Positions 60,494 through 64,000 of a stretch of 64,000 nt of DNA are shown piece after piece. Each line of letters opens with the position of its first letter. The stretch's first letter is position 1. Location of the stretch: NCBI GenBank assembly GCA_038522735.1, contig JBCBJX010000002.1:1-64000 (forward strand), written 5' to 3'. Source of the DNA: JBCBJX01 sp038522735. Its GTDB lineage: Bacteria; Pseudomonadota; Alphaproteobacteria; Caulobacterales; Parvularculaceae. The translations under genes and the position numbers were made by a program. Under the pieces are notes generated by a model. It was not told where the DNA came from. It was given only the letters and a program-made list of their open reading frames with translations, and searched no databases.

Positions 60494-61966
60494 TCAGCGC
60501 TGCTCGCCGCCCGAGCCGGTGAGCATCACCCGCGGCTCTTCGCGCGGCCTCTGCGACTCGGCCGCGCCATAGCGGCGCCGGCTCGCATTGCGCAGGCGGC
60601 TGCGCACGACCGGCGCATACTCAGGGTCGGCGATGTTCCAGCCGACATCGGCGTCGGTCGACCAGAGGGAAAGCCCCCGCTCCTCCATCGCCGTGCCGAG
60701 CTTTTCGACCTCGCCGACGACGCGGGCGGAGAGAAGCGCGCCCGAGGGCGAGAGGGCGAGCACCTGCACCGTCTCCACGAAGGGCGTCTCGTCGAGGGCG
60801 CGGCGGATGGCGATCCAGTCGGAAAGCTCCTGGAAATGGGCGGAGATCTGCAGGACGCGCGCCGTCAGATGGTCGATCAGCGTCGCCTGCTTCCAGTCCT
60901 CGGCGTAATCCGCGAGCACCGCTTCGATCGCCGTGCGCGCGAGGGTCGGAAAGTCGCCCGTCGGCGCGCGGTACCAGCCTTCGGCGAGGAGTTCGCCGAC
61001 ATCGGAGGCGGGGTCTTCGGGCGCCGTCGCATCGAACGCGCCGCCGAGCACCGGCTGCGTCGGCAGGCCGAATTCATCCGTGCGCAGCTCTTCCTCTTCA
61101 GCCGGGGCGAGCGCCGCGGAAACGCGGTAGCCGTTGACGAGGCGCACCTGCAGCCGGTCCTGGCCCTCGAACTGTTCGAGTTTCGCGTGGGCGATCACCA
61201 CCTGGGTGACGCCGTAGCGCGTCGCCATTTCCGCGAGGCGCTCCTGGTCGAGGGAGAGGGCGTTGCGGGCGGAGACTTTGGAGACGTCCTCTAGCTCGCC
61301 GAGCGGCGTCACCATCGGCGTCAGCTCGTTGCCGAGGGGCCGCGCCCGCCAGGCCGCGAACCAGGGATTGTTGGATTCCCAGAGATAGAGCCCGTTCTGG
61401 GTCTGCAGGACCGGCAGGACGAGGGCGTTCCGCGTCTGGGTTTCTGAATAGGGAAGCCCGGCGTCGCGCAGGAGATCGCGGATCGCGGTCGGCGAGAAGG
61501 TCATGGTGACCGTCGCCGCATAGGTGCGCGAGGAGCTTTTCTCGTCGGAAACGGCGAGGCCCGCCTCCAGCTCGGCGATCTCCTGATCGGTGAGCGAGAC
61601 CGGCCGTTTCGCCTGGGCGTTCAGCGCCTCCGTCACGCCCGTCTCGCTGAGAACCAGGCTGTCGAGATAAGCGGCGGAAAGGGGCGAGGTTTCCGGATCG
61701 ACGGGGCCCGCCGCCGGCGCCGGTTCGCCCTCGGCGAGGAGCGGCAGGTAATCCCATTCGCTCTCGGGGGTGAGGCGGCGAAGAAGAATGTCCATCGCTT
61801 CTCGCCGCGCCAGGGCGAGCGCCTCGCGCTTCGCCGTCGTCGCGTCAGTAGCTTCGGTGCGGACCTTGACGCCCGCAACGGCGAACACGTCCCCGGCGAG
61901 CGCGCCCGCGGCGGACAAGACGGTCGCCGAGACGGCGAGCAAAGCGGCGCGAGCAAAACGCAGCAT
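60494..61966 (-). CDS. DUF2066 domain-containing exported protein
   Basis: A protein of about 490 residues with a signal peptide (LRFARAALLAVSATVLSAAGALA) and a DUF2066 region (VFAVAGVKVRTEATDATTAKREALALARREAMDILLRRLTPE ... AATVTMTFSPTAIRDLLRDAGLPYSETQTRNALVLPVL). The rest is beta/alpha without a known motif; the C-terminus is Arg-rich and probably disordered. ATG 61966 is preferred because AAGGG stands 7 bp upstream; ATG 61981 is an alternative. It is always near hdaA and purM in relatives, but its function is unknown. It is divergent from purM over about 200 bp. Confidence 0.85.
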   Translation of the reverse strand: MLRFARAALLAVSATVLSAAGALAGDVFAVAGVKVRTEATDATTAKREALALARREAMDILLRRLTPESEWDYLPLLAEGEPAPAAGPVDPETSPLSAAYLDSLVLSETGVTEALNAQAKRPVSLTDQEIAELEAGLAVSDEKSSSRTYAATVTMTFSPTAIRDLLRDAGLPYSETQTRNALVLPVLQTQNGLYLWESNNPWFAAWRARPLGNELTPMVTPLGELEDVSKVSARNALSLDQERLAEMATRYGVTQVVIAHAKLEQFEGQDRLQVRLVNGYRVSAALAPAEEEELRTDEFGLPTQPVLGGAFDATAPEDPASDVGELLAEGWYRAPTGDFPTLARTAIEAVLADYAEDWKQATLIDHLTARVLQISAHFQELSDWIAIRRALDETPFVETVQVLALSPSGALLSARVVGEVEKLGTAMEERGLSLWSTDADVGWNIADPEYAPVVRSRLRNASRRRYGAAESQRPREEPRVMLTGSGGEQR

Positions 61967-62167
61967 GGCGAAACCCTTCATTCCTGCAGCCCGCACCATA
62001 GGCCGTTCGCGCGATGGATGCGACCGAGCGGGCGCGGTTCTTTCTCCACCAAAACACCGGCTTCATGACGAAAGCGAGACGGCGGGCGCCGCCGGCTGCG
62101 AATGCTGGACTTGCGGCGGCGGGCCGCCTAATCCTCCGCGTCTTTTGAAGCCGCAGGAGTGCCGTCC

Positions 62168-63169
62168 ATGGCCGACGCGTACCGCAGGGCGGGCGTCGAT
62201 ATCGAGGCGGGCGAGGCCCTCGTCGACGCCATCAAACCCGCCGCGGCGGCGACCCGCCGGCCGGGCGCGGACGCGACCCTCGGCGGGTTCGGCGGCGTCT
62301 TCGACCTGAAGGCCTGCGGCTACGACGACCCCCTCCTCGTCTCCGGAACGGACGGCGTCGGCACCAAGCTCCTCGTCGCGATCGAGACGGGCCGTCATGA
62401 AGGGGTCGGGATCGACCTCGTCGCCATGTGCGCGAACGATATCCTGGCGCAGGGGGCCGAGCCTCTCTTTTTCCTCGACTATTACGCGACCTCGAAGCTC
62501 GAGGTGGACGTCGCCGCCGCCGTCGTCCGCGGCGTCGCGGAAGGCTGCCGGCGGGCGGGCTGCGCCCTCATCGGCGGCGAGACGGCGGAAATGCCCGGCG
62601 TCTACAAACCGGGCGACTATGACCTCGCGGGCTTCTGCGTCGGCGCCGTCGAGCGTGAGCGCCTGTTGCCGGGCGAGGCGCAGGCCGGAGACGTCCTCAT
62701 CGGCCTTCCCTCCTCCGGTCCGCATTCGAACGGGTTCTCGCTCATCCGCAAGATCGTGAAAGAGGCGGGCGCGGACTGGTCCATCGCCGCGCCCTTCGCC
62801 TCGAAGCGCACCCTCGCCGAGGCGATGCTGGAGCCGACGCGCATCTATGTGCGCGAACTTCTGCCGCTGATGCAGGCGGGACGCCTCCGCGCCGCCGCGC
62901 ACATCACCGGCGGCGGCCTTGTCGAGAACCCGCCCCGGGCCCTGCCGGCCCATCTCCGCCCGCGGATCGACCGAGCCTCGTGGGAGACGCCCGCCCTCTT
63001 CCAATGGCTCGCCGAGGCGGGCGGCCTCGACGAGGCCGATCTTCTGCAGACGTTCAATTGCGGCGTCGGCATGATGCTCGTCGTCGCGCCCGAGGGGGCC
63101 GACGCCCTCCTCTCCGACCTTTCCGCAGCCAGCGCCTTCGTCATGGGCGACGTCGCGGCGGCGGGCTGA
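62168..63169 (+). CDS. purM: Phosphoribosylformylglycinamidine cyclo-ligase
   Basis: A 333-residue enzyme that forms AIR from FGAM with ATP in purine synthesis. It shows AYRRAGVDIEAGEALVDAIKP, the GFGGVFDL segment, LVSGTDGVGTKLLVA (the P-loop-like signature), VAMCANDILAQGAEPLFFLDYYA, LIGGETAEMPGVY and AAAHITGGGLVENPPRALP. ATG 62168 lies 9 bp after AGGAG. purN begins 26 bp after its stop on the same strand. Length and motifs are normal. Confidence 0.97.
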   Translation: MADAYRRAGVDIEAGEALVDAIKPAAAATRRPGADATLGGFGGVFDLKACGYDDPLLVSGTDGVGTKLLVAIETGRHEGVGIDLVAMCANDILAQGAEPLFFLDYYATSKLEVDVAAAVVRGVAEGCRRAGCALIGGETAEMPGVYKPGDYDLAGFCVGAVERERLLPGEAQAGDVLIGLPSSGPHSNGFSLIRKIVKEAGADWSIAAPFASKRTLAEAMLEPTRIYVRELLPLMQAGRLRAAAHITGGGLVENPPRALPAHLRPRIDRASWETPALFQWLAEAGGLDEADLLQTFNCGVGMMLVVAPEGADALLSDLSAASAFVMGDVAAAG

Positions 63170-63195
63170 GGCCGGGTCAGGAAAAGGACGGGGCC

Positions 63196-63849
63196 ATGAG
63201 CAAGACCCGCATCGGCGTTCTCATTTCCGGCCGCGGCTCCAACCTGCAGGCGCTGATCGACGCCTGCGCGCAGGAGGACTTCCCCGCCCAGATCGGCCTC
63301 GTCATCTCAAACCGTCCGAACGCGGGCGGCCTGAAGCGCGCCGCGGACGCCGGGCTCCCGCACAACACGATCTCGCACCAGGACTATCCCTCCCGCGACG
63401 CCTTCGAGGACGCCCTCGACCAGGCGCTGAAAGCCGCCAAGGTCCGCTATGTCGTGCTCGCGGGCTTCATGCGCATCCTGACGGAAACCTTCGTCGACCG
63501 CTGGCGGGATCGCATCATCAACATCCACCCCTCACTCCTCCCCGCCTTCCGGGGCCTCGACGTCCATGCGCGGGTGCTGGAATCGGGCGTCCGCTTCACC
63601 GGGTGCACGGTGCACTATGTCCGCCCGGAAATGGACGACGGCCCGATCATCGGCCAGGCCGTCACTGCGGTGCAGCCGGAGGACGACGAAGAGACGCTCG
63701 CCGCCCGCGTCCTGGAGCTCGAGCATCGTCTCTACCCGGAGTGCCTGAAGCGCGTCATCGAAGGCCGGGCCCGGATCGTCGAAGGCCGCGTGCCGCTAGA
63801 GGACGAGGCGCCGTCGGCTGAAGCGCTCACCGTGCCGAACGCCGGCTAG
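63196..63849 (+). CDS. purN: Phosphoribosylglycinamide formyltransferase
   Basis: A 217-residue folate-dependent GAR transformylase. It starts RIGVLISGRGSNLQALIDAC, has the catalytic Asn/His in INIHPSLLPAFRG and Asp in RPEMDDGPIIGQAVTAV, and ends with a disordered tail. ATG 63196 is preceded by AAGGACGGGG. It is co-transcribed with purM and convergent with the partial gene at the window edge, overlapping it by 4 bp. Confidence 0.96.
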   Translation: MSKTRIGVLISGRGSNLQALIDACAQEDFPAQIGLVISNRPNAGGLKRAADAGLPHNTISHQDYPSRDAFEDALDQALKAAKVRYVVLAGFMRILTETFVDRWRDRIINIHPSLLPAFRGLDVHARVLESGVRFTGCTVHYVRPEMDDGPIIGQAVTAVQPEDDEETLAARVLELEHRLYPECLKRVIEGRARIVEGRVPLEDEAPSAEALTVPNAG

Positions 63850-64000
63850 GCCGCCTCCGACAGATCGTCGAGACGCCAGCGGCCGAGGGCGCGCCGCTCG
63901 CCCTCCCGTGTCGCCGTCACGGCCGTCGCTGAAAGCGTGTCGCCGTCCGTCTCCAGAATGTTGAAGCTCGGCGGCTCGTCCCGCAGGCGTTTCGACAAAG
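63846..64000 (-). CDS. C-terminal part of an unidentified protein (partial)
   Basis: The minus-strand frame is open from the window edge to TAG at 63846-63848 and gives 50 codons, ending GRWRLDDLSEAA. The composition (GC-rich third positions) supports coding. A segment PPSFNILETDGDTLSATAVTATREG resembles the end of some calcineurin-like metallophosphoesterases, where a PSFNxIE strand closes the domain, but this is only a hint. The catalytic part lies outside the window. Confidence 0.5.
   Translation of the reverse strand, partial: LSKRLRDEPPSFNILETDGDTLSATAVTATREGERRALGRWRLDDLSEAA

Noticed and set aside
1..64000. CRISPR arrays, tRNA or rRNA genes, IS transposases, prophage genes
   Set aside because: Reading both strands showed no regular spacer-repeat array, no cloverleaf I could support, no rRNA motifs and no transposase or phage structural genes.

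Overview
The window is high-GC, densely coded chromosomal DNA from an alphaproteobacterium. Lineage markers are an NDUFA12-type complex I subunit, DUF2155, HdaA, a bactofilin next to an M23 peptidase, a B12-dependent ribonucleotide reductase, and an RF2 whose recognition tripeptide reads SPY. A marine Hyphomonadaceae- or Parvularculaceae-like bacterium would fit, but the genus cannot be fixed from the sequence. No phage, IS transposase, CRISPR array, rRNA or tRNA gene was recognised.

Layout. 0-8.4 kb: 3' end of tyrS, a VOC/WYL pair, an AsmA-like giant envelope protein, a 1-Cys Bcp, a DUF455 ferritin-like protein, and an M23 peptidase-bactofilin operon. 8.4-16 kb (minus strand): a sugar-dehydrogenase-like protein, prfB with its programmed +1 frameshift, a 66-residue protein, a GNAT, PBP1A and an AMIN amidase. 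16-23 kb: rne with a long structured leader, an M48-TPR protease, a DsbA-like protein, a palindromic repeat array, then thiS-thiG. 23-29 kb: aroQ-accB-accC, pirin, aat, then convergent DUF2155-mlaD-NDUFA12. 29-36.5 kb: a four-gene drug-efflux operon (TetR, HlyD, ABC ATPase, permease, each joined by a 4-bp overlap) divergent from nrdJ. 36.5-38 kb: a second repeat array, a pentapeptide-repeat protein and a VOC protein.

38-64 kb holds the usual alphaproteobacterial neighbourhood aspS / rnd / ppx / ppk / hdaA / DUF2066 / purM / purN, but accessory genes sit at three junctions. Between aspS and rnd are a beta-lactamase-fold/C39-like fusion, a membrane protein, and a TetR-AhpD pair with a clear operator. 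Downstream of ppx is a membrane-anchored TIR-TPR protein. Between ppx and ppk lie about 8 kb: a vWA lipoprotein with a six-TM partner, a PhoX-like (DUF839) phosphatase, a third repeat array, and a compositionally distinct 3.2-kb island.

That island (about 49.6-52.9 kb) is the most striking object. It is flanked by a 47-bp perfect direct repeat, and the right copy is the 3' end of the vWA lipoprotein gene. This is the footprint expected of site-specific integration into a gene's 3' end with restoration of the C-terminus. It carries no integrase, only two exported proteins: an unrecognised 284-residue protein and a 702-residue trypsin-like protease with an alpha-helical C-terminal half. It is the best candidate here for an undescribed system; its function is unknown.
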